22,782 nucleotides of DNA from JBKBYG01 sp046313435 (GCA_046313435.1 JBKBYG010000025.1:1-22782), one strand, 5' to 3'; numbered from the stretch's first letter, positions 1 through 8,040 are shown. Program-made: numbers and translations. Notes: a model not told the origin generated them from the letters alone.

Positions 1-279
1 ATGAGAATAAATTTGATAATCATTGATTAAATCCCAAAATAAATTTACTGGATAATAGAAAAAGTCAGAAACAGAATTAGTATAAGGGGTAAAATTTGAC
101 CCACTATTAGCTATTATAATTTCTTTACTCTCTTCATTTATTAATGCTATAGAATAATAACCATAATGACTTAAATTTGCCTGATCAGAATCTGATATTA
201 ATTCCCAATTAGGCATGTTTTTCAAGGTTTTTGTATAAGAAGCAATGTTAGCTTTAGCAATTTCGTTAAGACTTACCAT
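1..279 (-). CDS. Partial protein, possibly lipase/Mbeg1-like hydrolase (C-terminus outside window)
   Basis: This reading frame enters from outside the window and covers the first 93 codons of a protein starting at the ATG at 279. An in-frame ATG at 288 is possible, but the AGG upstream sits about 10 nt before 279 and only 1 nt before 288. The pattern YGYYSIAL, then EIIIANSGSN, then LFWDLINDY resembles the N-terminal part of class-3 lipase-like or Mbeg1-like (DUF2974) hydrolases, where a strand plus an IAxRGT-like turn is followed by a DxxND helix. The nucleophile region would lie outside the window, so function cannot be confirmed. A good promoter lies directly upstream at 315-343. I am fairly sure it is a gene and unsure of its family. 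Confidence 0.55.
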   Translation of the reverse strand, partial: MVSLNEIAKANIASYTKTLKNMPNWELISDSDQANLSHYGYYSIALINEESKEIIIANSGSNFTPYTNSVSDFFYYPVNLFWDLINDYQIYSH

Positions 280-314
280 AATATGCATACCTAATTTGTT
301 AATGATATTTAATA

Positions 315-343
315 ATTATAAGCTTTTAATAACAATTAGTCAA
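315..343 (-). promoter_or_regulatory. Sigma70-like promoter of the partial gene at the left edge
   Basis: Read on the minus strand, TTGACT (343-338) is followed by exactly 17 bases and TATAAT (320-315). That is five of six and six of six consensus matches with ideal spacing, about 35 nt before the ATG at 279. Confidence 0.6.
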
Positions 344-432
344 TATAATATTTAAGAAAAATTAATTAATTTACTATTAAAAATTTTTATGCATTATTTT
401 AAAATTATTTTAGTAATTTATCATAATAATGC

Positions 433-460
433 TTGATTAAATTAATCCAATCAGTTAAAA
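433..460 (+). promoter_or_regulatory. Probable promoter of tRNA-Leu(UAA)
   Basis: TTGATT (433-438) and TTAAAA (455-460) are separated by 16 bases, with the predicted start a few bases before the tRNA at 473. The -35 lies in the string AATAATGCTTG, which recurs at the -35 of the tRNA-fMet gene (18525-18535). Confidence 0.4.
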
Positions 461-472
461 GAGCAAATCTAT

Positions 473-558
473 GCCCGCGTGATGGAATGGTAGACATAAC
501 GGACTTAAAATCCGTGGGGCTTCGGCCCTTGCCGGTTCAAGTCCGGCCGCGGGTACCA
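473..558 (+). tRNA. tRNA-Leu (anticodon UAA)
   Basis: A full class II tRNA cloverleaf of 86 nt with encoded CCA. The acceptor GCCCGCG pairs with CGCGGGT (548-554; the end pair is G-U). The anticodon stem ACGGA/TCCGT encloses the loop CTTAAAA, so the anticodon is TAA. A long variable arm (GGGGCTTCGGCCCT region) is typical of leucine tRNAs, and the T arm GCCGG-TTCAAGT-CCGGC is intact. Confidence 0.97.
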
Positions 559-636
559 TTCCTTTAAATTTCTTGCCATATAACTTCAGTGGTACAAAAT
601 AAGGTCATGTGGTCTAATTATTAAATTTATATCAAT

Positions 637-1134
637 TTAAAATTCTAAATTGAAAAAATCGCTAAACTGATCTTGTTGAATCAAGCCATATAAAGGGCTA
701 AAATAATCACACTTATTTCCAGTACAAACATAGTAATCAGGAACTTCCTCTAAAGGCGGTAAGTCTAATCCATTTGGATATTGATTAGGATAATAAAAAA
801 TGTCTTCAGCTAAACTCATAGTTTCTGTATTATTCACTATCTTATTCAATGGAACATTAAATTCTTTGCTAAAATATTGATTTTCTGGAACAAAAACCTT
901 TACACTTTTATTTGCAATATAATCACTAATAAATTTCTCAGTATTTGAATATGAGAAGTTAAAACTATTATCTGCAAGTATTTCCTTTCGTATTGTCAAT
1001 TCAATAAATTCCTCAATACCAATTAGATCTAAATAATTAATTTTCTTTTCAACTTCCGTATATTGATTAATTAAGGAATTAGTAGAAGAATTATTTTCAC
1101 TACTTACAGTATTGCTAAATAATATTTTTTGCAT
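637..1134 (-). CDS. Hypothetical protein, 165 aa
   Basis: I do not recognise this protein. It starts MQKILFSN, is rich in Asn, Ser and Glu in its first 30 residues, has no signal peptide or membrane segment, and is acidic. The C-terminal third carries a CTGNKC pair of cysteines (near residues 137-142) followed by a Tyr/Phe-rich tail ending FFNLEF. It stands alone between tRNA-Leu(UAA) and the SlyB-like operon. A well-formed promoter (1168-1196) precedes it, which supports it being expressed. The low-complexity N-terminus and lack of a recognisable fold would fit a lineage-specific or secreted protein, but nothing in the sequence proves that. Confidence 0.65.
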   Translation of the reverse strand: MQKILFSNTVSSENNSSTNSLINQYTEVEKKINYLDLIGIEEFIELTIRKEILADNSFNFSYSNTEKFISDYIANKSVKVFVPENQYFSKEFNVPLNKIVNNTETMSLAEDIFYYPNQYPNGLDLPPLEEVPDYYVCTGNKCDYFSPLYGLIQQDQFSDFFNLEF

Positions 1135-1543
1135 GGGTATCTCTATTTATTAAATTATTATTAATGAATTATAATTTTATTTTAAAATTTTGTAAAGGAA
1201 AATTAATAAAAATTAAATTTATTGTGAATATGTTAACATTTGGAAGTAAAAATATAAAAGTAACATTATTAATTTAAAAAAATTTTTTGATAATCTTCAT
1301 ATAGCTATTGTATTTTCGTTGTAAAAGTCACTTCGTTATCAATATTTTGTAAATTTATCTAACCTCACTCATATGAATCAAAAATTTATTAGAATATATA
1401 ATTTATTATTGTGTCTTAAAATAACTTTATATAAAATAATTAAAAAAGTTAGATAATGTACAGAAATTCAGTAACAGCTTAGTAAATCTGGGTAAACAAT
1501 GTATATAATCTGACTATAATAATACTTAAACAAGTGAAATAAA
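1135..1543. other. Intergenic region between divergent genes (409 bp)
   Basis: No coding region is supportable here. It contains the promoter of the leftward hypothetical gene (1168-1196) and, near the right end, two overlapping TATAAT-like boxes (1504-1509 and 1515-1520) that could serve the rightward SlyB-like gene at 1544, although no good -35 box precedes either. The middle (about 1240-1480) is more than 75% A+T. A slightly GC-richer patch at 1310-1345 (TTCGTTGTAAAAGTCACTTC) may be the remnant of a repeat; I see no second copy in this window. Confidence 0.5.
1168..1196 (-). promoter_or_regulatory. Sigma70-like promoter of the 165-aa hypothetical gene
   Basis: On the minus strand TTTACA (1196-1191), a 17-base spacer and TATAAT (1173-1168) stand about 34 nt before the ATG at 1134. 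Confidence 0.55.
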
Positions 1544-2083
1544 ATGAAAAATATTTTCAAAAAATTATTATGTTTTGGAATTTCAATAACAATTTTAAGT
1601 GGTTGTGCAAGGGACCTTTCAAGTACCACATACACTGATGATGCTACTTTGAATTTGGTATTAGAAGGGAAGATCCTCGCTTTAAGGCCCATTATTATCA
1701 AGAGTAAAGATAAATTGTCTGAAAACTTTACTGGTATTTTAGCTGGTGGAGCAGCTGGTGGAGCATTAGGTAACGCTGCAGGTAAAGGCTCAGGGAATTC
1801 AGCAATGATAATAGGTGGCATGCTTACTGGCGCATTAATAGGATCAATATTTGAAAGTAAATTAAGCCAAGCAAATGGTATTGAATATATTGTAAAAGTT
1901 GATACTACTCGATTAAAAAGTGATTTCTACCATGGAAGCAAGATAATGCGGGATGCTATTTCTGTAGCATCTACGAGCGGTCTAATCACCGTAATTCAAG
2001 GCAAGGATAATCTTCTTTCTGAGGGTCAAGATATCTATGTAATTTTTTCTCCAAAATATACACGTGTTATTAAAAAAAATTAA
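1544..2083 (+). CDS. SlyB/Pcp-like outer-membrane glycine-zipper lipoprotein
   Basis: The 179-residue product starts with a lipoprotein signal peptide: KK near the N-terminus, a hydrophobic core, and the lipobox LSGC with the acylated cysteine at residue 21. Residues about 64-103 form a glycine zipper (GGAAGGALGNAAGKG, then GGMLTGALIG), a short membrane-inserting double helix. After it, GIEYIVKVD and the closing segment with GQDIYVIF match the C-terminal beta domain of SlyB/Pcp lipoproteins. Those proteins sit in the outer membrane and stabilise it; SlyB in enterobacteria encloses outer-membrane proteins under stress. It is the first gene of a pair, with 12 nt to the next lipoprotein gene. 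The region between zipper and C-terminus is less typical, so I give the family but no symbol. Confidence 0.8.
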   Translation: MKNIFKKLLCFGISITILSGCARDLSSTTYTDDATLNLVLEGKILALRPIIIKSKDKLSENFTGILAGGAAGGALGNAAGKGSGNSAMIIGGMLTGALIGSIFESKLSQANGIEYIVKVDTTRLKSDFYHGSKIMRDAISVASTSGLITVIQGKDNLLSEGQDIYVIFSPKYTRVIKKN

Positions 2084-2095
2084 TGTGGTTTGTAA

Positions 2096-2851
2096 ATGAA
2101 TTATAGATTTATAAAAATTATAGCAGTTACTTTGTTATTATCCTTTACCTCTTGTATGGGTAAATCAATAACTATTCGTAAAAACCCCAATTTTAATCCT
2201 GCTGAAATATACTCTAGAAATATTGTTATATTACCTACTGAAGCAACTGTCCATGCAATTGGATTTAACTGGGATAAAAAGCAAATGCATGATTATGAAT
2301 ATTATATTGAAGATATCATAAATCAGGCAATTCTTATGCAGCTAGAAAAAAATAATATTCGTCCTGCTTTAATAAGTAATAAAAATATTCATGAGAAGGC
2401 TTTGTCCCGGCAAATATTAGCATTAAAAGAAAATTACAAATATAATATTGATGAATTATATAAATCTGATCTAATGAATGAAAATAAAGCATGTTCAATT
2501 AATAATAATATTGGAAAGCATAATGTTATTTTAAATGGTAATAATGAATTATGGTTGCTAATTAACTATGTTGCTAATGTAAAAACTAATAATGCTATAG
2601 CAAGAGATTTTATGATTGATGCATTATTAGGCTCTAAATATTCTGAAGACGCCGATGTTGAAAAAATGATAGTTGCTTTAGTTGATTCTAGATCAGGAGA
2701 TATATTATGGAGCAATATTGTTAAAGTTAAAAATGATCCTTTAATGAATGCGTTCAAGAAGTTAAGCCTAACTAATGAAGAAATTGATAGAAAAAAAGCA
2801 GATTATATTACTGAAAAAGTTCTCAGACCATTGTTTAATTCCAAAAAATAA
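2096..2851 (+). CDS. Putative lipoprotein, 251 aa, possibly GNA1162/LpoB-like fold
   Basis: A signal peptide with the lipobox FTSC (Cys 20) predicts an outer-membrane lipoprotein. Residues about 44-100 (IVILPTEATVH, then a helix running up to KNNIRPALI) and 150-220 (LWLLINYVA, VEKMIVALVDSRSGDILWSN) show the strand-helix alternation of the CsgG/LpoB/GNA1162-type lipoproteins: an opening ILP strand, a long helix ending in a small domain, and a late hairpin of the form VDSRSGDILW. This fold assignment is by pattern only. The gene follows the SlyB-like gene by 12 nt and is probably co-transcribed with it, which suggests a joint envelope function. No enzymatic motif is visible. Confidence 0.7.
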   Translation: MNYRFIKIIAVTLLLSFTSCMGKSITIRKNPNFNPAEIYSRNIVILPTEATVHAIGFNWDKKQMHDYEYYIEDIINQAILMQLEKNNIRPALISNKNIHEKALSRQILALKENYKYNIDELYKSDLMNENKACSINNNIGKHNVILNGNNELWLLINYVANVKTNNAIARDFMIDALLGSKYSEDADVEKMIVALVDSRSGDILWSNIVKVKNDPLMNAFKKLSLTNEEIDRKKADYITEKVLRPLFNSKK

Positions 2852-2887
2852 TTTTTTTCTTTAGTTTAATAATGGAAGGAATTTATT

Positions 2888-2914
2888 ATGATAAACTATA
2901 TGAATTATAAGTAA
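2888..2914 (+). CDS. Possible 8-residue leader peptide translationally coupled to the acetyltransferase
   Basis: ATG at 2888 is preceded by GGAAGGA (2874-2880) with a 7-nt spacer, a better ribosome-binding site than the one in front of the next gene. The frame reads MINYMNYK and stops at TAA (2912-2914), which overlaps the acetyltransferase ATG by one base (TAATG). It could be a coupled leader or chance; there is no attenuator-like codon run. Confidence 0.3.
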   Translation: MINYMNYK

Positions 2915-3516
2915 TGAACAAAATTCTTTTAGACTTACCAAATAAAATTATAACGCCAAGGCTAATACTCAGACATCCCCAAGCTGGAGATGGACAAGAG
3001 GTCTTTAATGCAATATCAGATGGATATGAGGATGTTGTTAAATGGATGAATCAACCTGAGAAAATACCGCCTATTGAATATTTTGAAGCTGAAGTTCGTA
3101 GAAGCCATGCATTATGGATTTTACGCAGTGATATAAGGTTTGTTATAACTGATAAAGAAACTGACAACATAATTGGAATAGGGCTATACCCTCCATGTCA
3201 AGCTAATTGGAATATACCATCATTTGGAATAATGTACTTCTTAGCAAAAACCTACCAAAGAAAAGGATATGCAACAGAAGCTGTGAATGCATTGATAAGA
3301 TTTGCTTTTAAGCATTTAAAAGCTAGAAAAATTGAAATCAAATGTGATGAAGAAAATGTAAAATCAATTGCAATTCCTGAGAGATTAGGTATGCAGCTTG
3401 AAGCAAGTCAAAAAGGCCTATGGCCAAGAAATGATAAAGAGGGGCTTGCTACTGTAAGAACCTATGCTATATTTAATACTGAAATATTGCCTGAATTAGA
3501 GGTCCATTATGGATAA
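2914..3516 (+). CDS. GNAT acetyltransferase, RimJ/RimL-like
   Basis: The 200-residue protein opens with ITPRLILRHPQAGD (near 13-26), the usual start of RimJ/RimL-type N-acetyltransferases (Acetyltransf_3). Motif A, which binds the pyrophosphate of acetyl-CoA, is YQRKGYATEAV at about 114-124 (Q/RxxGxA form), followed by the amphipathic helix NALIRFAFKHL. NVKSIAIPERLGM (about 149-161) is the late NxxSxxxxxxxGF-type motif. The substrate cannot be read from the sequence; relatives act on the N-termini of ribosomal proteins or on small molecules. The start ATG overlaps the stop of a short leader frame. It is convergent with the downstream GST gene, separated by 26 nt of pure A/T dyad. Confidence 0.85.
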   Translation: MNKILLDLPNKIITPRLILRHPQAGDGQEVFNAISDGYEDVVKWMNQPEKIPPIEYFEAEVRRSHALWILRSDIRFVITDKETDNIIGIGLYPPCQANWNIPSFGIMYFLAKTYQRKGYATEAVNALIRFAFKHLKARKIEIKCDEENVKSIAIPERLGMQLEASQKGLWPRNDKEGLATVRTYAIFNTEILPELEVHYG

Positions 3517-3542
3517 TATTAGGTAATATTTTAAAATTAATT

Positions 3543-4211
3543 TTAAAAATCCAAATTATAATAATGTTTAGTGGGCATGAAACCTGAAATTCTATCAGTA
3601 AGTATATCTCTAAAAGAAGGACGGGATTTTATTACAGAGTACCATTCTTTTACAATTTCACTATAGTTCCATTGTATATTTCCTAAATAATCTAATACAG
3701 ATAAATGTGAAGCTGCAATGAAATCTACAATAGTAAGCTGTTCACCAGCAATCCATCTGCGATTATTAAGTAAGTGGCTAAGATAATCAAGATGATAATT
3801 TAAATTGAATTTAGCTATACGTAAAAATTCTGAGTTAGGCTCCCCACCACTCGTGTAAAATCTTATTATTCTTTCATTTAGAATTAGCTTCGTTACTTCA
3901 GTATGAAACTTTTCATTAAACCAGCTAACTAATCTTCTGATTTCAGCTTTTTCATACATATCATTTGAAAAAAGTTTACTATTTTCAGTATATTCAAGCA
4001 GATATTCTAGTATAGCATTAATACTTGCTACTGGCATATTTGCAGAATCTATAAGGACAGGGACTTCCATAGCAGGATTAAGTTTTGCAAAGGATAAATT
4101 ATATTCCCAATACTTCTCCTCAAAGCAATTAAATTCGATTCCCATTTCATTTAAGAGTAAGCGAGTTTGCCTTGAAAATGGGCATAATGAAAAATGATAA
4201 AGAGTAAACAT
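3543..4211 (-). CDS. fzlA: FzlA-like glutathione S-transferase family protein
   Basis: The 222-residue protein has an N-terminal thioredoxin-like GST domain (LYHFSLCPFSRQ at 4-15, Cys10-Pro-Phe-Ser; LNPAMEVPVL at 44-53) and an all-helical C-terminal domain. The stretches RRLVSWFNEKFHTEV, WIAGEQLTIVDFIAASHLSV and the ending KSRPSFRDIL...GFMPTKHYYNLDF match what I know of FzlA, the alphaproteobacterial GST homologue that binds FtsZ, curves its filaments and links the Z-ring to septal wall synthesis in Caulobacter. FzlA lacks normal glutathione chemistry and its extreme C-terminus is needed for activity in constriction; that tail is intact here. The family is certain, the FzlA orthology likely. 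It is a single gene, convergent with the acetyltransferase. Confidence 0.8.
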   Translation of the reverse strand: MFTLYHFSLCPFSRQTRLLLNEMGIEFNCFEEKYWEYNLSFAKLNPAMEVPVLIDSANMPVASINAILEYLLEYTENSKLFSNDMYEKAEIRRLVSWFNEKFHTEVTKLILNERIIRFYTSGGEPNSEFLRIAKFNLNYHLDYLSHLLNNRRWIAGEQLTIVDFIAASHLSVLDYLGNIQWNYSEIVKEWYSVIKSRPSFRDILTDRISGFMPTKHYYNLDF

Positions 4212-4341
4212 TCAAATACAATAACATTATTTAACTAAGAAAATGTTAAGTAATATACCAAATTTAATAGCTAAAATCTATATTGTTGTTTATAATTATA
4301 TAATTAAGAATTTGGAGGGTTAATAAATCTAATACAGTTAT

Positions 4342-6105
4342 TTATTTCGCTATCTTTTTTAGAGTTTTTGCCTTTACTCTTCCTTGGAATAACTCTTGAT
4401 AATTTTGGTTTCTCTCGAGTTCGTTTTGTAATTCTTGTGTGGCATATTTTATTTTTACGTATTCAGGATCTCTTCTTATAAATGATTCAACAGTGCCTAT
4501 AATTCCAAGCTTTATTTTATCTTCTTTGATTTCATTTGCTTTATCTATAAAACTTTGGGAATGCTTTTTAAATTCAATATTAGGCTTTTGGTCTTTAACT
4601 AACTTTGCTTTAATTAAAGAATCATTCAAACTGTCAGTTTTGATTAAGTTACTTAGAGCCTCTCCAATCCGGGATGTTATTTTAAGCTTAAAATCAGAAA
4701 CTTCTTTAGTATAAATTTTTTTGTGTAATATAGCATGATCATAAATTTTATATGCGGCAGCATTAGTAAAAAAAGATTTAAAATATTCTTGCCAACTCGC
4801 TTTATTATACGCATTTAAATTCGCAAATTCTATTGTTTTATCACTATAGGTTGAATCAATTTCTTTGTCTCTAAATTGATTATTTTCTGTGAGAATTTTA
4901 GCATCAGTAATAGCATCAAAGACTTTTTTATTAAGATGAAAATTATAGTCACATATATTTTTATCATCAAAAATTATTTTATGCATAATTTTTCTTGTAG
5001 CGTAGTTAATATATGCTTTGTCTTTTCCAATAAAAGGGCAAAAACATTGTATATAATATATTGCTTTTACAATAATATTCTCATTTTTGATTTCGGTAAC
5101 TTTAGGTGCTAACTCTTTATGACGTTTTTGATCAAGATATTTTTTACTATCATTAGATAAGCCTTTATTTGTAAGGCTTAATTTTATTGAGGATTCAAGC
5201 TTAGCTTCCATTGAAGGTTGAATAATTTCTTGTAATTCTGCATACTCTTGTAAAAAATAATAATTTTCAAAGTCACTTATTTTTATAAAAAATGATTTAA
5301 GCCATTTTCCCCAAGTTAAGTTTTTAGAAATTTCTTTTTTTACATCATCTAATTTAGAATCAGAAGTCAATTCTAGGATTTTAGATGGTAAATGCTTATA
5401 TCTATCATAATCACATATAATTGCTTTATTATAATAAAATACTGCGTCTTTATAATTTTTACCGTTTTCGCATATATATGCAGCTGAGTAACAAGCGCGA
5501 GCTTCACCATTTTTTGCTGCTTCTTTGTACCAGTATAAAGCTTGATCCATGTTTCTTTCTAATATTTGGTTATTATGAAGACCTTGGTATACTTGCGCTA
5601 AATCATATTGTGCTGTTTTATGGCCTGTATCTGCGGCTTTCTGTAAAACTTCTATAGCTTTATATTGAGTTATCCTTGAATCTTTATTCTTGCTTTCAAG
5701 CCATAAATCATACATTGCTTCATTATCACCGTTATTTGCTTTATATATCAAATCTTGAAAGGCCTGTTCTTCGGCTTCTTTAAAATTTAATAGTTTAATT
5801 TCTAATTCTTTTTCAGCTTGTTTGTGTGCAGCAATTTCAGCTTTAATTTCTTTAAGCTTTTCCAATTCTTTTCTAGCATCTTCATGTCCTTGAACAGAAG
5901 CTTTTTCCATCCACTTAAATGATTCTTCTAAATTAGAGCTTGGTGCAGAAAAATTTGCTCTAACTATTCCAGGTAAATAGATTTTACCTAATGCAAATTG
6001 AGCCTCACTATTATTTTCTTCATTTGCAATTCTTAAAAGTTCCTCAAGTGCTTTATCATTGCCATTAAGAATTTTATTATAAATACTGTTAATTTCTTCT
6101 TTCAT
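4342..6105 (-). CDS. Sel1-repeat (TPR-like) protein, 587 aa
   Basis: Sel1-like repeats are clear in the first 240 residues: SEAQFALGKIYLPG...EESFKWMEKASVQGHEDARKE (about 33-81), then KAIEVLQKAADTGHKTAQYDLAQVYQG, MDQALYWYKEAAKNGEARACYSAAYIC and YKDAVFYYNKAIICDY (about 150-230). A Lys/Glu-rich helical segment (about 82-120) interrupts the repeat series and may be a coiled coil. Residues after 240 are Lys/Asn-rich with no recognised domain and no membrane segment. Sel1 repeats are protein-binding scaffolds and are frequent in host-interaction proteins of intracellular bacteria. There is no signal peptide, so export would need a dedicated secretion system. It has its own consensus promoter (6137-6165) just behind lptB. 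Function is unknown. Confidence 0.85.
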   Translation of the reverse strand: MKEEINSIYNKILNGNDKALEELLRIANEENNSEAQFALGKIYLPGIVRANFSAPSSNLEESFKWMEKASVQGHEDARKELEKLKEIKAEIAAHKQAEKELEIKLLNFKEAEEQAFQDLIYKANNGDNEAMYDLWLESKNKDSRITQYKAIEVLQKAADTGHKTAQYDLAQVYQGLHNNQILERNMDQALYWYKEAAKNGEARACYSAAYICENGKNYKDAVFYYNKAIICDYDRYKHLPSKILELTSDSKLDDVKKEISKNLTWGKWLKSFFIKISDFENYYFLQEYAELQEIIQPSMEAKLESSIKLSLTNKGLSNDSKKYLDQKRHKELAPKVTEIKNENIIVKAIYYIQCFCPFIGKDKAYINYATRKIMHKIIFDDKNICDYNFHLNKKVFDAITDAKILTENNQFRDKEIDSTYSDKTIEFANLNAYNKASWQEYFKSFFTNAAAYKIYDHAILHKKIYTKEVSDFKLKITSRIGEALSNLIKTDSLNDSLIKAKLVKDQKPNIEFKKHSQSFIDKANEIKEDKIKLGIIGTVESFIRRDPEYVKIKYATQELQNELERNQNYQELFQGRVKAKTLKKIAK

Positions 6106-6136
6106 TTATTTAAATAATTATTAATGTAATCTTATA

Positions 6137-6165
6137 ATATTAATCTTATTCAAGTATTTTGTCAA
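6137..6165 (-). promoter_or_regulatory. Sigma70-like promoter of the Sel1-repeat gene
   Basis: On the minus strand, a perfect TTGACA (6165-6160) is followed by 17 bases and TAATAT (6142-6137), about 32 nt before the ATG at 6105. It lies in the 68-bp gap after lptB, so the Sel1 gene need not depend on read-through from the lpt unit. Confidence 0.6.
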
Positions 6166-6173
6166 ATTCAATA

Positions 6174-6926
6174 TTAATAATTAAATTTGAACTTTTCACC
6201 TAAATATATGTTTCTAACATTTTCATTATTTACAATATCACTCGGTGTTCCTTCCATCAAAACCTTACCATCATGAATTATGTATGCTCTATCGATAATT
6301 TCTAAAGTTTCGCGAACATTATGGTCAGTAATTAACACACCAAGGCCTTTATCTTTAAGATGCGAAATAAGATCGCGTAAATCTGCAATAGCAATAGGAT
6401 CAATTCCTGCAAGTGGTTCATCAAGTAAAATAAATTTTGGTTTTGCAGCAAGTGCTCGAGCAATTTCAACTCTTCTCCTTTCTCCTCCTGACAAAGATAT
6501 TGATGGAGTATAGCGCAAATGAGTAATAGAAAATTCAGCAAGTAATTCTTCAAGCATTATTTCTCTTTTTGTGTAATCCTCTTCAACTATTTCTAAAATG
6601 GCTAAAATATTTTCTTCTACGTTTAGACCTTTAAATATTGATACTTCTTGGGGTAGATAGCCTATTCCAAGACGAGCACGTTTATACATAGGAAGTTTAG
6701 TAATATCATAATCGTTAAGAAAAATTGAACCGTAATCAGGAGAAATTAAACCACTTATAATATAAAAGCATGTAGTTTTACCGGCTCCATTTGGTCCAAG
6801 TAATCCAACTGCTTCACCGCAATTAATCTGAATAGAAATATCCCTGATTATAGGGCGTTTTGAATAGGATTTTCCAAGATTTTTTGCTGAGAGAGAATGA
6901 ATGTTATGAAAGTCAATATTTGTCAT
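6174..6926 (-). CDS. lptB: LPS export ABC transporter ATPase LptB
   Basis: A 250-residue ABC ATPase with every motif intact: Walker A GPNGAGKT (44-51), Q-loop LPQ (91-93), signature LSGGE (145-149), Walker B FILLDE (165-170) and switch His202. The stretches GLLGPNGAGKTTCFY, LPQEVSIFKGLNVEENI and ERRRVEIARAL are characteristic of LptB rather than of other ABC ATPases. As a cytoplasmic dimer it powers LptF/LptG, which lift LPS out of the inner membrane onto LptC. The start ATG overlaps the stop of lptA (ATGA), so translation is coupled. LptF and LptG are not in the window. Confidence 0.96.
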   Translation of the reverse strand: MTNIDFHNIHSLSAKNLGKSYSKRPIIRDISIQINCGEAVGLLGPNGAGKTTCFYIISGLISPDYGSIFLNDYDITKLPMYKRARLGIGYLPQEVSIFKGLNVEENILAILEIVEEDYTKREIMLEELLAEFSITHLRYTPSISLSGGERRRVEIARALAAKPKFILLDEPLAGIDPIAIADLRDLISHLKDKGLGVLITDHNVRETLEIIDRAYIIHDGKVLMEGTPSDIVNNENVRNIYLGEKFKFNY

Positions 6927-7438
6927 TTTATCGTATTTGGAGTAAAAATGGCTTTTACTTGATTTCCATTTTGTTTATTTAAATTATTGTTTTTATCAAA
7001 AATTTTTGCTTCTCCTGTATTTAGATTGTAAATTAAATTATTACCTTTGAGGATGTTTTCGCCTTTTATTAAAATAACATTTTCATTCAATTCTATTTCA
7101 TTTTTATTAATATCAAAAACTCCTGTATTGCCCTTAGCAATTTGATCAAGTCTAGTTATGGTAATATTATGAAGAATTTCTATTTTAGAAATTTTATTCT
7201 TAGGATTGTTATAATACGCAATCATCTTATCAGATTTAATAATTATGTCCTTCTCTTTTGCTTTAACATTGCCGTTAAAAATAGCAATTTTCTCATTTTG
7301 ATTAATAGATAAGTTATCAGCTACAATTTCAATAGAATCATTAATTTTTTTTTCTGCTGAATAAGCAAGATTTACAAAGACGAAATTGAATTGTAAAAAA
7401 AACAATATTTTAATTATAAAAAAAATTATATTTCTCAT
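6923..7438 (-). CDS. lptA: LPS transport periplasmic protein LptA
   Basis: The 171-residue product has a signal peptide (hydrophobic residues about 4-25, then NLAYSAEK with likely cleavage after Ala) and an OstA/LptA beta-jellyroll core: IEIVADNLSINQNEKIAIFNGNVKAKEKDIIIKSDKMIAYY (about 37-77, in pieces) followed by repeated short strands. LptA polymerises into the periplasmic bridge between LptC and the outer-membrane LptDE. Its ATG overlaps the lptC stop by one base (TAATG) and its TGA overlaps the lptB start, fixing it in the middle of a coupled lptC-lptA-lptB unit. The tail after residue 145 is Asn/Lys-rich. Confidence 0.92.
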   Translation of the reverse strand: MRNIIFFIIKILFFLQFNFVFVNLAYSAEKKINDSIEIVADNLSINQNEKIAIFNGNVKAKEKDIIIKSDKMIAYYNNPKNKISKIEILHNITITRLDQIAKGNTGVFDINKNEIELNENVILIKGENILKGNNLIYNLNTGEAKIFDKNNNLNKQNGNQVKAIFTPNTIK

Positions 7439-8040
7439 TATCGATCTATACTTAATTTAATAGGGCCATTAAAATTTAAAATATTTTCGTTTTTGCTAAA
7501 ACTGAAACCATTTGCTACTAATTTACCAATCTTACTATCAATTTTTACTTGTTTAGATCCATTAAAAAAATTATTTTTTAAATCCAAATTTGCTTCTAAA
7601 GTCTCTATTTCATAATCATTATCAGCTTTAATCTTTACATTTCCTATCAATTTTAAAAACTTTTGCTGTTGCATCCATATTGCACTTTCTGAAGATAAAA
7701 TCATTTCCTGATCAGTATTAACATTAAGATTTGCAGAAATATTATGTAGTAAAACTTCACCATCACTATTTTGAGAAACAGATTTTGCAAATAATTCAAA
7801 AGGCTCTCCTTTGTCAGAGCTGCTGTAAAATTCTGCTTTAGCAACACTAAGTTTATCTTGAAGTTGAGGAGTAAATGTTTTTGATGTGGCAAGATTTAAT
7901 AATAGATGCTGCTTTAAAGGTTTTATTAAAGGAGAGAAAACTAATATAACTCCTAGTAAAAACGCAAGTCCAACACAAATAATTTTTGTAAGTTTTACCC
8001 TTTTATTATGCTTTCTTATGTATAAAAGTGTTTTGGGCAT
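7438..8040 (-). CDS. lptC: LPS export system protein LptC
   Basis: The chosen start (ATG 8040, MPKTLLYIRKHN) overlaps the kdsD stop by one base (TAATG) and has GAGCAGG about 9 nt upstream; an in-frame ATG at 8064 inside kdsD is less likely. The 200-residue protein has one N-terminal transmembrane helix (about 22-44, IICVGLAFLLGVILVF) and a periplasmic beta domain with regular strands (KSVSQNSDGEVLLHNISANL, GNVKIKADNDYEIETLEANL), the LptC/DUF1239 architecture. It takes LPS from LptBFG and passes it to LptA. Sequence identity in this family is low, so assignment rests on topology and on lying between kdsD and lptA. Confidence 0.9.
   Translation of the reverse strand: MPKTLLYIRKHNKRVKLTKIICVGLAFLLGVILVFSPLIKPLKQHLLLNLATSKTFTPQLQDKLSVAKAEFYSSSDKGEPFELFAKSVSQNSDGEVLLHNISANLNVNTDQEMILSSESAIWMQQQKFLKLIGNVKIKADNDYEIETLEANLDLKNNFFNGSKQVKIDSKIGKLVANGFSFSKNENILNFNGPIKLSIDR

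Noticed and set aside
1300..1350. Degraded copy of the 15805-15930 palindromic element in the 1135-1543 gap
   Set aside because: Only short scattered similarity (GTTGT, CTTCG) and no inverted ends.
1468..1821. Minus-strand frame of 117 codons with a Pro/Ala-rich start
   Set aside because: It is antisense to the glycine-zipper coding region of the SlyB-like gene; Pro/Ala runs are the complement of Gly/Ala codons.
3525..3549. A/T-only dyad between the convergent acetyltransferase and GST genes as a terminator
   Set aside because: The stem has only A-T pairs and such palindromes are expected by chance at this base composition.
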